Shown piece by piece: positions 49,323 to 61,633 of a stretch of DNA of 64,000 nt. The stretch lies in assembly GCA_030737875.1 (NCBI GenBank), contig CM060909.1, forward strand, positions 33,903,159-33,967,158, given 5' to 3'. A program made the position numbers and the translations under genes. Every line of letters begins with the position of its first letter. The stretch's first letter is position 1. The notes below the pieces were generated by a model. That model was not told where the DNA came from and made no database searches. It saw nothing but the letters and a program-made list of their open reading frames with translations. The DNA is from Allium sativum (taxonomy: Eukaryota; Streptophyta; Magnoliopsida; Asparagales; Amaryllidaceae).

Positions 49323-51844
49323 CCAGGTTGAACTGATTCTTAATATCCGCCTATCCATTAGTTCGATTGTCGGTAGGTATTTGTAATTGAGTTGTATTTC
49401 TTTGTGCTTTTATTTGTTAAGCTTTGTTCGCTTTTTTTCGTATGGCACACAATGATTAAAAAGGAAACATCTTAGCAAAGCAAGGTTCACTAGTTGCCTT
49501 TGCATAAGGTTTGTATGTCCTTTTTTCTTTTGCATTTTGCTTTGATTAGTTTGTAATCAGTTTGGATCTACATCGATCTTCTGTGTGTTTTTAAAAATTG
49601 CTTTTTCCGTTGGTCAATCGCTTATATGTTTAACTGTTTCTTCACCTATATCAGCTTAGTTCCTATATATTTTTCATGTTTATGGTATAAAAAATCTTTC
49701 TTAAATTGTTTGACAACAGCGTACAAAACTTATACTAAATACTGGCTTGATAGGTTTCTTACTTACTACTTTGTTGTAACTCAGTATATTGTTATTATGT
49801 ATTCTGGATAACAATTCTTGCTTAAATCGTTTGATAGCAATATGCAAAAGATGTAGAAAAATAAAACATACATTAAATACTGACTTGATGACAATTTGTT
49901 ATAACTAACTTTAAACTCAACATATTGTTTTCGAAATGTATATTAGCTTAAATGTTCAATTCAATATGTATTTAGCTTCAATCAAAATTATGATTTGTGT
50001 TAACAATGACAGTTCATAAAATATCTGTATTCGATTTTTGTTTTTTGTTATCAGTTGTCTACTTGCATTTTGTTTTTTTGGTTATCAACAATTATCCTTT
50101 TTCTTCTTTTAAACATGCACCAAATGAATCCGCTTAATTTTAAAATAATCCATTATGTTCCTTGAAATTATATTAAATTTCAAAATTTGAAGACTAGACC
50201 AAGTCAAGATAAAGAGAAGGCCAAATTCATCTTCAAAACATCAATTTTAAGTACATTTACACTAACTGTTTCGAGATTTTTTTTAATGATATGTAAATTG
50301 CTAATAAGTTGTATGCATTTTCTATTCGAAGTTTTTTTTTTAATCTATAACTCATACTTTTATTTGATTGCTTGCATTTTATTGAAACGTGGGATCACAA
50401 GTACTCAGCATTGGAAACAAATGTGAAATTTTCAATTCAATACATCTCACAATAAAAGATTTGCAAAAGCTATATTTCAACTCTAGATAATGGTAAGTAA
50501 ATTAATATTTTTATGATTTTAATTTCTCATTTCAGTTTATAGTTGTATTAAATAATGATAAATGTAAACAGAAATGGTGTTGAATATTATTATAATTTGG
50601 TCGGACATTTGGTGAGTTTTTCCTATGCATTTTGTATTGTAATATAAAAGGTCTTAATTTTCAAATGGCTCTATGAGAATATATTGACTCAATTTTACAT
50701 TCCAGTAATGCTACACAGAGAGTGTTAGCTGGGATAATCAGACTAAACAAGTATATAAAGGAGTGTCAAGGAAGTTGGTCTTTTAGTTGTTAGCGGCATC
50801 AACTATATGCAACTCTTAGCATTGCTTTGAACTATCTCTGTTGTTTGATGATCTCTTAGTCTTCAAGTTAAATCATATCAAATCACTTTTCTTTTTTAAT
50901 AACCGAGTTGATATGGCAAAAAGTATGTTAGTATAAATGGAAACCATGGCAAACCCTAGAGTTGAAACCCATCATTCCTTTATTTGTTGATGGATGGCTA
51001 AGTCAAAATAAAGTACACACAATATATTTCTTTATTAATGCATGAAAAGTTTATACTTTGATACCTTCTCCCAATTCAATAATTTATATATTCTTCAAAA
51101 CTGTAGTCGTTTCTGGATGGTTAAACTTATACAGTATATTGTGTTTCTTTATACAAGATTATGTTCTAAAGTTGCAGGTTGAGGAATGAGGCTTTTGATA
51201 CTAGCATGTTAGAAACATGGCAAGTTCTTATTTAGTTGTTTGTGTTTCTTTATATGGTCCTTCTCCTATCACTTTGTTTTTTTCCTGTTTTTTCAATCCT
51301 TTTTTTATTTGAAATAAAAATATATAATTATTTTGGATATGTATTTGAAATAAACATTGTTTGCAATGTTATTTATGTGAATGCAATATCTTAACTAATC
51401 CTTAGATACATCAAAACGTATATTTTCACTAATAGTGTGGTCATACTGTAAATAGATTTCGTTTTTTTCAAAATCATATAAGAATTTGTAAATCTGACTT
51501 GATTGTCAATAAATGTAGAACTAATTCATTTACAAAATATCTTGGTTGCTGCTGTTGCTACTTTTCCTGTTTTCCATCTGCTTTGCACGAAAAAGCCTCT
51601 ATACGAAACCAAGCTTTGCTCCAATTGTCTACGCACACGTTCAATGGACGTTCCTAAGTACTGGTTACTAATAATGCCAATTCTTTTATCATGATGAAGC
51701 TTTTTCACTTTTCCAAAAAAACTGATTGTCCTTTTACTAATGTAATACCACAGAAAAAATGGTTGGAGGACATAAACGTCTTTAGTGGTTCCACTTAGGC
51801 AAGTTCTGCAATCGCATAGACAAATTTCTCTCACAACTGACCGA
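47270..51844. other. AT-rich intergenic stretch
   Basis: I see no conserved protein motif or RNA gene. Open frames are short and AT-driven. A TA dinucleotide run lies at 49269-49319. Confidence 0.5.
49269..49319. repeat. (TA)25 microsatellite
   Basis: An uninterrupted TA run of about 50 bp. Confidence 0.95.
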
Positions 51845-52190
51845 TGTTAGGGAATGTGGAATGGATCGTTAAGGAAAAACTAACACTGGAAGGGGGGTGA
51901 ATAGTGTTTTTAAGGAATTTAAGAAAATCTGAAGCTTAAATGATCTACTATATGAATCACACACCACAGAGATAATCACAGACACAGAATCAAATACAAA
52001 TATAGAAATAAATAGAAATAAAATGCAGAAAAGGAAATAACACACCGGATTTTATACTGGTTCGGATTCCTCCTATGTCCAGTCTCACGCAACATTGGAT
52101 TGCGCAGAGTTTTATTACTATATCAATATCCAAGTACAATCTCCTTGATTTCACGACCACAAGGTTACCACCGACTCCAAATACTCTTGA
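51845..52190. repeat. Repeat-like sequence hit by the Ty3 insertion (left part)
   Basis: It starts TGTTAGGGAATGTGG and holds AACACTGGAAGGGGGGTGAA and TTTATACTGGTTCGGATTCC, motifs often seen near plant LTR ends. It continues after the Ty3 element (61634 onward: CTTGATTTCCCTGGCTACAA, a near copy of CTTGATTTCACGACCACAAG at 52144). The right end and family are not established. Confidence 0.4.
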
Positions 52191-54727
52191 TGTAACAACC
52201 TGCATTCTATGCATCGGAGGATCGTAGAATATTTATTTCTTTCCCATATGAAGTCGTATGGTCATGTGACTTTGGGAAACAACCATTAGAGTCATTTTCC
52301 ATGTTCATGATTTTTGCCGATTTTTAAATGACCGTTTTGCCCCTATCTGATTTTGTTTCGGCCATAACTTTTTATTGTAAAGGAATTTTGACCTGAAACC
52401 ACTTCCATTAGATTCGTTTGACGGTTTACCTTTCCGTAGAGTGGTCACATGCGAAAAACGGACTTACCGTTTGGGAGATATGGCTAAAATAAGGTTTGTG
52501 AGGTGAAAAACTGCTTAACCGGGCCAAATAGGGTGATTAGTGAATGGGCCCATAACCCATTTCGGGATTAAGATTATGGGGAGGCTGAAAAGAGTTAGAA
52601 ATTCATTCCATTTTAGTTTTCTAGCCTCCACTTACCTCTTAGAAATCCTAAAAATGGTCTCCAACCTCTAAATCACCTCCAAATCACTTTCTAATCAAGG
52701 ATTAAGCTTAGCAACATCAAATCAAGGGAGATCTTCACCAAATCAAGATTAGAGCTGCTGATTTGCATTGTTATTCACGCCCAAATAGAGATTTATTTTA
52801 GATCTAAGGTTTATTTGTGGCTAAGGTGAGTGATTTGCATAGTTCCTTACTAATTATGGCTAATTAAGGGTAATTAGTGTTAATTAGCGAATTTAAACAT
52901 GATAAAATTCTGGAAAAATATTTATAAATTCTTAAATGATGTTTTAGACCTCTGATACGAGTTTGGGTTAGTTTGGTTAAGTTTTTCTAATCATACCATT
53001 AGTTTCACCTAGGCATGCTTAAGGGAAAATATGGGGTTTTGGCTATGTTTGATCCATTTTAACCTATCATATTATTGTTTTGGTGTTTGTGGTTGATTAT
53101 ACATGTTTCTATGACTGTATGGTATGCTTTGTGATTGATTAGAATAGTTGGAATGGTCGAAAACGCCGTCGAGTGGCGTAAACTACTTGCTGGAAAAACT
53201 GCAAGAAGACATCTGAACCGGATCGGATTGGTTAGGAGGACCCGAACCGAACCACTACAACGCCCTTCCCCACAATAGCTCTCGTAACCGATCCGCTCTC
53301 GCACTTTACACCCGACCCGATCAGAGGAGGGCAACATGAACTGGGGAAGCTCCAATCCACTTGCACCTATCGTGGCATGCAGTACTCCGATCCGACCCGC
53401 ATGGCCACCTCCGAACCGAACCGACGCGTGGTGATTGGACTTGAAGAACCCGACCCGATCCACCAGGGGTGATGTCTGCCGATCCGATCCAGTGAAGAAG
53501 GAGCATTCTGATCTGAACCGAACTGATGATTAGGGGGAGATCTGAACCGATCCGGTGGTGACCAATAACCCGAGATGCAAAGGTAGTCCAAATGGAAGTT
53601 AGAGCTCAGGATCCAGTTGGGAACCAATGAGTTCACTTCATGGTTGGGCTTTTCTGCGGGACGTGTGTTAAGGAGCTGTCGACGTTCATAACTTCGATTC
53701 ACCATGAATGATAGGACTACGTTATCAGTGCAGTAAAGTCACTCTAACTCGAGGGGCAAAGTGATCGTAGTAGGACTATGAGCCAGCGCAGATGGGGTGA
53801 ACAACTCCATGGGGCAAAGTGGACATAGTCAAGGATTAGTAAGGCTATGAGCCAGCGCAGATGGGGTGAACAACTCCATGGGGGCAAAGTGGACATAGCG
53901 AAGGATTAGTGGCTATGTATCAGTGTAGTGAAGCCATTTATGACTTCATGGGGGCAAGATGATCATAGCAAGGTATTGAGGTGATCGAAGTGGTGGATAT
54001 CGTATACTTTACGCACTGAGTGAGAGATGTGAGGACGGTTGCTATGCTTGATTGTTTGCCATCATTATGACATGCATACCCCCACCCCCGTATTCTTTAT
54101 ACCGTATGTAGTGGCACCTTGGAGTATTGTACAGTATGTAGTGCTAACTCTTTGGTTGTAGGTCCAGGTTCAGGTATGGTTTAGTATACCTGTTATTGTT
54201 CTGTTTAGCTGCTTATCGCTCATACCAGACTTTTTGTCTGACCCAGAGTTTTAAGTCTCTTCTTATTACTCTGGGTTCTCACACGAGCAGACTAGAGACA
54301 TGTTAGCTGGTGATGCGCGAGTAACTGATTCGGAGGCGAGCAGGAGGCTTCCACGTATGATATATAGATATTCTCCCTGTGTCGTTGCTGGTCACTACTT
54401 TGGGCATTAGTAGTGTACCTTTCTTGTTTATCTTTTTGAGACAGTTTTTAAAAGTTGTAATAATGTTGGCTTTGGATCATAAGCTGTACTTTGGATTTTC
54501 CGCTGCTATGACAGTTTGTTTTCAGCTTATGCACTGTCTCACCTATTTTATGTCAAGTATGTTGTTATTATATTTTATTCTATGCGCTGTGAGACATTCT
54601 ACAAGTTTCTTGTTGATTTTTTGTCATCTTTCTTCCTTTCCTTCTGACGATCCGTCCCGTGCTAACTGGACATGTGTATAGCGCACTTTTGGGGTAAATG
54701 TCGATTGGTGCGGGGCAGGTTGTCACA
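52191..54727 (+). repeat. 5' LTR of Ty3/gypsy element, 2537 bp
   Basis: It runs from TGTAACAACC to GGTTGTCACA, followed by the primer site. It contains two copies of a 69-bp unit (about 53776-53911) and a stretch (about 54247-54688) that the 3' LTR lacks. Frames at 54379-54681 and on the minus strand near 53059-53705 are chance frames in LTR sequence. Confidence 0.93.
53776..53911. repeat. 69-bp tandem repeat in 5' LTR, 2 copies
   Basis: The unit begins CTATGAGCCAGCGCAGATGG and includes GGGGCAAAGTGGACATAG. The 3' LTR has three copies (about 61045-61250). Confidence 0.88.
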
Positions 54728-54729
54728 TT

Positions 54730-54741
54730 TGGTATCAGAGC
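54730..54741 (+). promoter_or_regulatory. Primer binding site, initiator tRNA-Met
   Basis: TGGTATCAGAGC begins two bases after the LTR end. Confidence 0.95.
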
Positions 54742-54932
54742 TCTAGGTTGCGTAGTTAACCTAGGGAAAGACACTAAGGAGAGATAATACGTATATGAGA
54801 GAGCGTATTTGTGATTACTTTGGTTTTCAAAAGCTATATATATATTTGTACTATTAGTAGTATAAGAATGAAGTCGTACTGCACTAGTACCACTATGGGG
54901 TCGTTAATCGTTTCCTCTTTACAGATTGAACG

Positions 54933-55853
54933 ATGAGCCGATACGCAAGAGGTGCTGGTAGAGGGACCAATAATGGGGATGCTCCTGACATGAGGACGAT
55001 GTTCACTAACTTCATGAGGGAGATGCTCAGGGATGTTCAAGGGGCAGTTCCCAATCCCGGTAATGGTGTTAGTCCAGTAATGCAGGCGCCTAGGGCCGAT
55101 TTCGCCAAGTTGTGTAAGGATTACACCCACCTTGGTGGGAAGCCGTTCCACGGAACGGAGTCGGCCACAGATGTTCAGGATTGATTGGATAGCTGTGATC
55201 GTATCTTCGACGACTTGGGTATCGAGGATGCGATGAAGAGAAGGCTAGCGTCTCGTCAGCTGCAAGGGCGAGCGATGAATTGGTGGAATGCCATTAGAAC
55301 AGCTACTCCAGAAGATCAGGTTACTTGGGATCAGTTCAAGGCTCGCTTTAGCGAGAAGTTCATTCCTGCTGCCCAGAAGTCAGTGTTGTTTAAGAGATTC
55401 TTGGAACTCAAGCAGAATGGTAGGGCAGTCTCTGACTATATTGCTGAATTCGATACTTTGTCAAAGTATGGATTATCCCTTATCGATACTCCTGAGAAGA
55501 AGAATGAGAAGTTCATTACTGGGTTGGATGGATACTTGGGGGAAAGGCTTATCAACCACATCGATGAGACTTTTGAATCGATTGTGGGGAAAGCTTTGGG
55601 ATCAGAGTCTTTAACCTAAGTCAAAGACTGAGGTTGCATCTGCAGAAGGGCCAAAACTGCAAGCGAGCGGTGGAGGCAAGAACAACTCTCAGAACAAGAG
55701 AAAGCAGAACCAATCTAAGGATGGCCAGAAAAAGAGCAAGAAAGATGTTGAGTGCTTCAGTTGTGGTAAGAAGGGCCATTATGCTAAAGAATGTCGCCAG
55801 CGGATAGGAAGTGCTACAACTGTGGCCAAGTGGGACATCATAAGGATAAGTGT
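54933..55853 (+). pseudogene. gag: Gag, broken
   Basis: Capsid-nucleocapsid polyprotein of a Ty3/gypsy element; it would form the particle that packages the RNA. The frame starts at the ATG at 54933. A TGA at 55182-55184 replaces an expected Trp codon in the stretch before LDSCDRIF. The retrotransposon gag core follows (RRLASRQLQGRAMNWWNAI). A frameshift lies near 55612-55615. The first CCHC zinc knuckle (CFSCGKKGHYAKEC, 55753-55794) is in one frame and the second (CYNCGQVGHHKDKC, 55812-55853) in another, so a second frameshift lies between them at about 55795-55811. No working Gag can be made. Confidence 0.9.
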
Positions 55854-56372
55854 CCACAACCTCTTAAAGAAAAGCAGATGGTGAAAGCATATGCCCTTAA
55901 TGTTATTCCTTCTTCGTCGAATGCCCCAACTGCGGCGGAGAAAGGAAAGAATGTCGTCATTCAAGGTATGCTTTCTATTTATGATGTACCAGTTCGAGTT
56001 TTGTTTGATACTGGGGCTTCCCATTCCTTCATATCTAGTAACCTGATAGATAGGTTGGGACTGGAACCCGAGATAGTCGATAGACCGTTGGTTGTGACAA
56101 ACCCGATTGGTGGTTCGACTAACCTTAGTATGATTTGCAGAAATTTGGTCTTATCGAGTCATGGATGTATGTTTGTTTGTGATTGCTTTGTTTTGGGCTT
56201 TACTGGGTATGACATTATATTGGGAGTCGATTGGCTCCAAAGATACGGGGTGGTGGTAGACTGTGAGGGCTTTTTGGTGACAGTTAGAGCAGATGATGGG
56301 CGGAGGGTAGTGTTTGGTAGTCTACCTAGTGATGGGGTAATGGCTAGTTTTATAAATTCCCTCGACATCTAG
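55854..56372 (+). pseudogene. pol: Pol: aspartic protease domain
   Basis: Continuing in the frame of the second zinc knuckle, the retroviral-type protease has its active-site DTGASHSF at 56007-56030 and the downstream GYDIILGVDWL block. It would cleave the polyprotein. A TAG at 56370-56372 cuts it from RT. Confidence 0.9.
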
Positions 56373-57098
56373 CATGATGAGTTGTCAGATGTGCCCGTGG
56401 TTGGCCAGTATCCGGACGTCTTCGAGGAAGTGACCGGACTTCCACCACACCGAGAGATTGAGTTTCGTATTGATTTAGTGAAAGATGCCAGACCTATAGT
56501 AATTCCACTTTTTCGTATGGCACCAAGGGAGCAGCGAGAGCTCGGGGTGCAAGTAAGAGATCTTTTGAAGAAGGGGTTTATTAGAAGAAGTGTCTCCGAG
56601 TGGGGAGCACCAGTTGTGTTTTCCACTAAGGCAGATGGTTCCCTTCGTTTGTGTGTGGACTATCGCGAGTTGAATAAGGTGACGAGGAAGAATAAGTATC
56701 CTCTACCACGGACAGATGATTTGTTTGATCAACTGGAAGGAGCAAGAGTGTTCTCCCAGCTGGACCTCGCGACAGGATTTCATCAGCTCCGAGTGGAAGC
56801 TGATAGTATAGCTAAAACGGCATTTCGAACGTCGTCTGGATTTTATGAGTGGTTGGTCATGCCATTTGGGTTGACCAATGTACCAGCGTACTTCGTGGAT
56901 CTTATGAATAAGGTATTCAGGGATCAGTTGAATAAGTTTGTTCTTGTGTTCGTAGATGACATCCTTGTTTACTCAAGGACAGAGGAAGAACACAAGGGGC
57001 ATCTGAGGATAGTGATGGAGGTGTTGAGAAAATACCAATTGAAAGCGAAGTTTTCTAAGTGTCACTTCTGGAGGAAGGAAGTGAGATTCTTGGGCTAA
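56373..57098 (+). pseudogene. pol: Pol: reverse transcriptase domain
   Basis: RT motifs are present in order: [34 protein letters not shown] and the catalytic FVDD box at 56949-56960. The usual FGLTNAP is changed to [11 protein letters not shown] at 57096-57098 ends the frame just after VRFLG; sequence on both sides is in the same frame, so this is a point-type break. Confidence 0.93.
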
Positions 57099-57740
57099 GT
57101 TGTTTTAGAGAATGGTATTGCCGTGGACCCTGCGAAGGTGGCTATGGTACAGGATTGGCCTACACCCAGGATTGCAACAGACGTGAGAAGCTTCTTAGGG
57201 TTAGCTGGATATTATCGTAAGTTTATCCCGGACTTCTCTAAGATAGCAGCACCGTTGACTCAGTTGACTAAGAAGAAGCAAGCCTTCGTCTGGGACGGAG
57301 TGTGTGAGAATGCATTCAAGAGTCTAAAGGAAAAGTTGACGCGTGCGCCAGTGTTAGTCATTCCTAAAGGGAATGAAGAAATGACGGTATACACGGATGC
57401 TTGTGGTACCAGACTAGGTGTTGTATTGATGCAAAGAGGTAAGGTTATAGCTTATGCTAGCCGGCAATTAAAGCTGCATGAGAAAAAGTATCCTACCCAT
57501 GATTTGGAATTGGCAGCAATTGTGTTCGCATTGAAGATGTGGAGACATTATCTCTTCGGAGAGAGATTTGAGTTGTTTACCGATCATAAATCGTTAAAGT
57601 ATCTCTTCTCCCAGAAGGATCTAAACCTCCGACAACAGAGATGGCTAGAGTTCTTGGCTTCGTATGATTTTGATATCGCATATACACCTGGAAAAGGCAA
57701 TGCAGTAGCCGATGCCTTGAGCAGGAGACATGCCAGTTTA
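57099..57740 (+). pseudogene. pol: Pol: RT thumb and RNase H domain
   Basis: The [17 protein letters not shown] region is followed by RNase H with [11 protein letters not shown] (near 57385), [28 protein letters not shown] (near 57578) and the closing ADALSRR (near 57710). It would degrade RNA in RNA-DNA hybrids. Frame is continuous with integrase up to 58394. Confidence 0.92.
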
Positions 57741-59300
57741 GGGGCTATGTTTCTTGAATGGAAGCAACTGGAGTATATCGCAGGGTTTGATTTCAGACCA
57801 ACGTGGGAATTAGATCCAGAGATATTAGCTAGTTTGATGATCATACCCACCTTGATTGAACGGTTTGGTTCCAGTCAGAGGGACGATCCTAATTTATTGG
57901 AAATCATCTCCAAGTTAGAGATGAACATCGACGGTGAGGAGATGAATTTGTATGGGCTTGATCGAGAAGGATGGCTTCGAAAGAATGGAAGACTAGTTGT
58001 ACCCAACGTGAATGGTTTGAGAGATGAAGTGCTTAGAGAATGTCATCACTCAAAACTGACTATACACCCCGGTGGTGATAAGATGTATCGAGACATGAGT
58101 CAGACTTACTATTGGGAAGGGATGAAAAGAGACGTTGGGAAGTTTATATCCAAATGCATGAATTGCCAGCTAGTTAAAGCCGAGCAAAAGAAGCCTAGTG
58201 GGTTGTTGCAACCATTAGAAATTCCCGAATGGAAATGGGAACAAGTCTCGATGGATTTTATTGATGGTTTACCAAGGACTAGATCGGGACATGATAGCAT
58301 TTGGGTAATTGTGGATCGATTGACTAAGAGTGCAAGATTTATACCCGTCAAATCGACCAGAACGGCAGCTAAATTAGCAGAATTGTATATGAAGTAGGTA
58401 GTGAGATTTCATGGAGTACCTAAAAGCATTGTGAGTGACCGAGACCCGTTGTTTACTAGTGGGTTTTGGAAGAGCTTACAAGAGGCTCTGGGGTCGAAAC
58501 TATATCTCAGTACCGCGTATCATCCTCAAACTGATGGTCAGACAGAGAGGGTGAATCGTATATTGGAAGATCTCTTAAGAGCTTGTATATTGGATTTTGG
58601 TGGATGATGGGATGACCATTTGCATCTAGTAGAGTTTGCATATAATAATAGCTACCAATCCAGTATCGGTATGGCTCCATATGAAGCTTTGTACGGAAGA
58701 CCGTGCAACTCACCATCATGCAGGATAGAGACTGGCGAGAAGTTTATGCTTGGACCAGATGTGGTGAGGGAAACTTCAGATAAGATTAAGATCATCCAAC
58801 AACGAATGAAGGCTGCCCAAGATAGGCAGAAGAGTTATGCTGATAAAAGGAGAAGAGACTTAAAATTCTCCGTTGGTGACTTGGTGTTTATCAAGATTTT
58901 TCCGTTGAAGAGCGTTATACAATTTGGCAGGAGAGGCAAATTGGCACCAAGATTTGTTGGCCCATTCCCAGTTCTTGAACTAGTTGGGAATTTGGCATAT
59001 AGAGTTGACTTACCCGAAAAGATGGCGGGAGTGCACAACGTATTTCATGTTTCCCAACTAAGGAAGTTCGTACACGACCCAGATATGACTATTTCACCTG
59101 ATCAGTTAGAGGACTTCGAAGTGGAACCCGAGGCGGTTGGAAACCGCAAGCCGATTCGTATTGTCGAGCACGATACGAAGCAACTTCGAAGAAAGGCGGT
59201 GAAGCTAGTCAAGGTTCAGTGGGGCGAGAACGAGAATGACTGTACTTGGGAGACAGAGGAGAGCATTAAGAACACGTATCCAGAACTCTTTGTCTGGTAA
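57741..59300 (+). pseudogene. pol: Pol: integrase with C-terminal chromodomain-like segment
   Basis: The zinc-binding HHCC region ([12 protein letters not shown] ... CMNCQ) lies at about 58042-58168. The catalytic triad is D at 58254 (MDFIDGLP), D at 58437 (SDRD) and E at 58545 (QTERVNR); the last two are 35 residues apart. The GPFPVLELVGNLAYR and VFHVSQLRKF blocks follow. The end (VKVQWG...CTWETEESI...YPELF, about 59200-59297) resembles a chromodomain, which can guide integration to marked chromatin. TAG at 58395-58397 and TGA at 58605-58607 (Trp position) break it; the true stop is TAA at 59298. Confidence 0.92.
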
Positions 59301-59434
59301 GATTTACTTTGCAATTTAGTTATTCTGCATGCTAGGATAGACTTGTTTTGCTTGTTTGATTGTTGTTTCATGACTGTAGGCATGTGGGACCTTTTGTGTG
59401 TTATGATTAGGGAATTTCGGGGGCGAAATTTCTT

Positions 59435-59459
59435 AAGGGGGGGGGGGGGGGGGGGAGAA
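59435..59459 (+). promoter_or_regulatory. Polypurine tract with G19 run
   Basis: AA, then 19 G (59437-59455), then AGAA, directly before TGTAACAACCC. The homopolymer is longer than usual and its exact length may be uncertain. Confidence 0.9.
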
Positions 59460-61628
59460 TGTAACAACCCGCATTCTACGCATCGGAAGATCGTAGAATA
59501 TTTATTTCTTTCCCATATGAAGTCGTTTGGTCATGTAAATTTGGGAAACAACCATTAGAGTCATTTCCCATGTTCATGATTTTTGCCCATTTTTAAATGA
59601 CCGTTTTACCCCTATCTGATCTTGTTTCGGCCATAACTTTTTATTGTAAAGGAATTTTGACCTGAAACCACTTCCATTAGATTCGTTTGATGGTTTACGT
59701 TTCCGTAGAGTGGTCACATACGAAAAACGGACTTACCGTTTGGGAGATATGGCTGAAATAAGGTTTGGGAGGTGAAAAACTGCTTAACCGGGCCAAATAG
59801 GGTGATTAGTGAATGGGCCCATAACCCATTTCGGGATTAGGATTATGGGGAGGTTGAAAAGAGTTAGAAATTCATTCCATTTTAGTTTTTTAGCCTCCAC
59901 TTACCTCTTAGAAACCCTAAAAATGGCCTCCAACCTCTAAATCACCTCCAAATCACTTTTTAATCAAGGATTAAGCTTAGCAACATCAAATTAAGAGAGA
60001 TCTTCACCAAATCAAGATTAGAGCTGCTGATTTGCATTGTTATTCGCGCCCAAACAAAGATTTATTTCAGATCTAAGGTTTATTTGTGGCTAAGGTGAGT
60101 GATTTGCATAGTTCCTCACTAATTATGGCTAATTAAGAGTAATTAGTGTTAATTAGCGAATTTAAACATGATAAAATTCTAGAAAAATATTTATAAATTC
60201 TTAAATGATGTTTTAGACCTCTGATATGAGTTTGGGTTAATTTGGTTAAGTTTTGCTAATCATATCATTATTTTCACCTAAACATGCTTAAGGGAAAATA
60301 TGGGGTTCTGGCTATGTTTGATCCATTTTAACCTATCATATTGTTGTTTTGGTGTTTGTGGTTGATTATACATGTTTCTATGACTATATGGTATGCTTTG
60401 TGATTGATTAGAATAGTTGGAATGGTTGAAAACGCCATCGAGTGGCGTAAACTGCTTGCTGGAAAAAGTGCAGGAAGACATCTGAATCGGATCGGATCGG
60501 TTAGGAGGACCCGAACCGAACCACTACAACGCCCTTTCCCACAATAGCTTTCGTACCTGATCCGCTCTCGCACTTCACACGTGACCCGATCAGAAGAGGG
60601 CAACATGAACTGGGGAAGCTCCGATCCACTTGCACCTCTCGTGGCATGCAGTACTCCGATCCGACCCGCATGGCCACCTCCGAACCGAACCGACGCGTGG
60701 TGATTGGACTTGAAGAAACCGACCCGATCCACCAGGGGTGATGTCTGCCGATCCGATTCAGTGAAGAAGGAGCATTCCGATCCGAACCGAACTGATGAGT
60801 AGGGGGAGATCCGAACCGATTCGGTGGTGACCAATAACCCGAGATGCAAAGGTAGTCCAAATGGAAGTTAGAACTCAGGATCCAGTTGGGAACCAATGAG
60901 TTCACTTCATGATTGGGCTTTGCTGCGGGACGTGTGCTAAGGAGTTGTCGACGTTTATAACTTCGATTCACCATGAATGATAGGACTACGTTATCAATGC
61001 AGTAGAGTCACTATGACTCGAGGGGCAAAGTGATTTTAGTAGGACTATGAGCCAACGCAGATGGGGTGAACAACTCCATGGGGAAAAGTGGACATAGTCA
61101 AGGATTAGTAAGGCTATGAGCCAGCGCAGATGGGGTGAACAACTCCGTGGGGAAAAGTGGACATAGTCAAGGATTAGTAAGGCTATGAGCCAGCGCAGAT
61201 GGGGTGAACAACTCCATGGGGCAAAGTGGACATAGCGAAGGATTAGTGGCTATGTATCAGTGCAGTGAAGCCATTTATGACTTCATGGGGCAAGGTGATC
61301 ATAGCAAGATATTGAGGTGATCGAAGTGGTGGATATCGTATACTTTACGCACTGAGTGAGAGATGTGAGGATGGTTGCTATGCTTGATTGTTTTCCATCA
61401 TTATGACATGCACACCCCCACCCCCGTATTCTTTACACCGTATGTAGTGGCACCTTAGAGTATTGTACAGTATGTAGTGCTAACTCTTTTGTTACAGGTT
61501 CAGGTTCAGGTATGGTTTAGTATACCTGTTATTGTTCTGTTTAGCTGCTTATCGCTCATACCAGACTTTTTGTCTGACTCAGATTATATTTGGGGTAAAT
61601 GTTGGTTGGTGCGGGGCAGGTTGTCACA
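59460..61628 (+). repeat. 3' LTR of Ty3/gypsy element, 2169 bp
   Basis: It matches the 5' LTR but has three 69-bp units and lacks about 440 bp near its end (junction at about 61582-61591, CTCAGATTATATTTGGGG). The lost part corresponds to 54247-54688. Confidence 0.93.
61045..61250. repeat. 69-bp tandem repeat in 3' LTR, 3 copies
   Basis: Three units, one more than the 5' LTR, show unequal exchange or slippage after or during insertion. Confidence 0.88.
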
Positions 61629-61633
61629 CTTGA

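Larger units (their letters stand above)
52191..61628 (+). mobile_element. Ty3/gypsy chromovirus, structurally complete but defective
   Basis: Two LTRs, primer site, gag-pol and polypurine tract are in the expected order, bounded by a perfect CTTGA duplication (52186-52190, 61629-61633). Domain order gag-PR-RT-RH-INT and a C-terminal chromodomain-like end mark a plant chromovirus; the long LTR suggests the Tekay/Del clade. The LTRs differ at about 15 of the first 330 positions by eye, so insertion is not very recent. The frame is broken by five stops and two frameshifts. Confidence 0.93.

Noticed and set aside
51526..51834. Minus-strand 102-codon frame
   Set aside because: No recognised motif, splice context or homologous feature; kept only as a possible chance frame.
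53059..53705. Minus-strand frames of 112-134 codons, repeated near 60328-60974
   Set aside because: They lie in both LTRs of the Ty3 element, opposite to its transcription, and show no domain.
54379..54681. Plus-strand 100-codon hydrophobic frame
   Set aside because: Located inside the 5' LTR; absent from the 3' LTR because that part is deleted.
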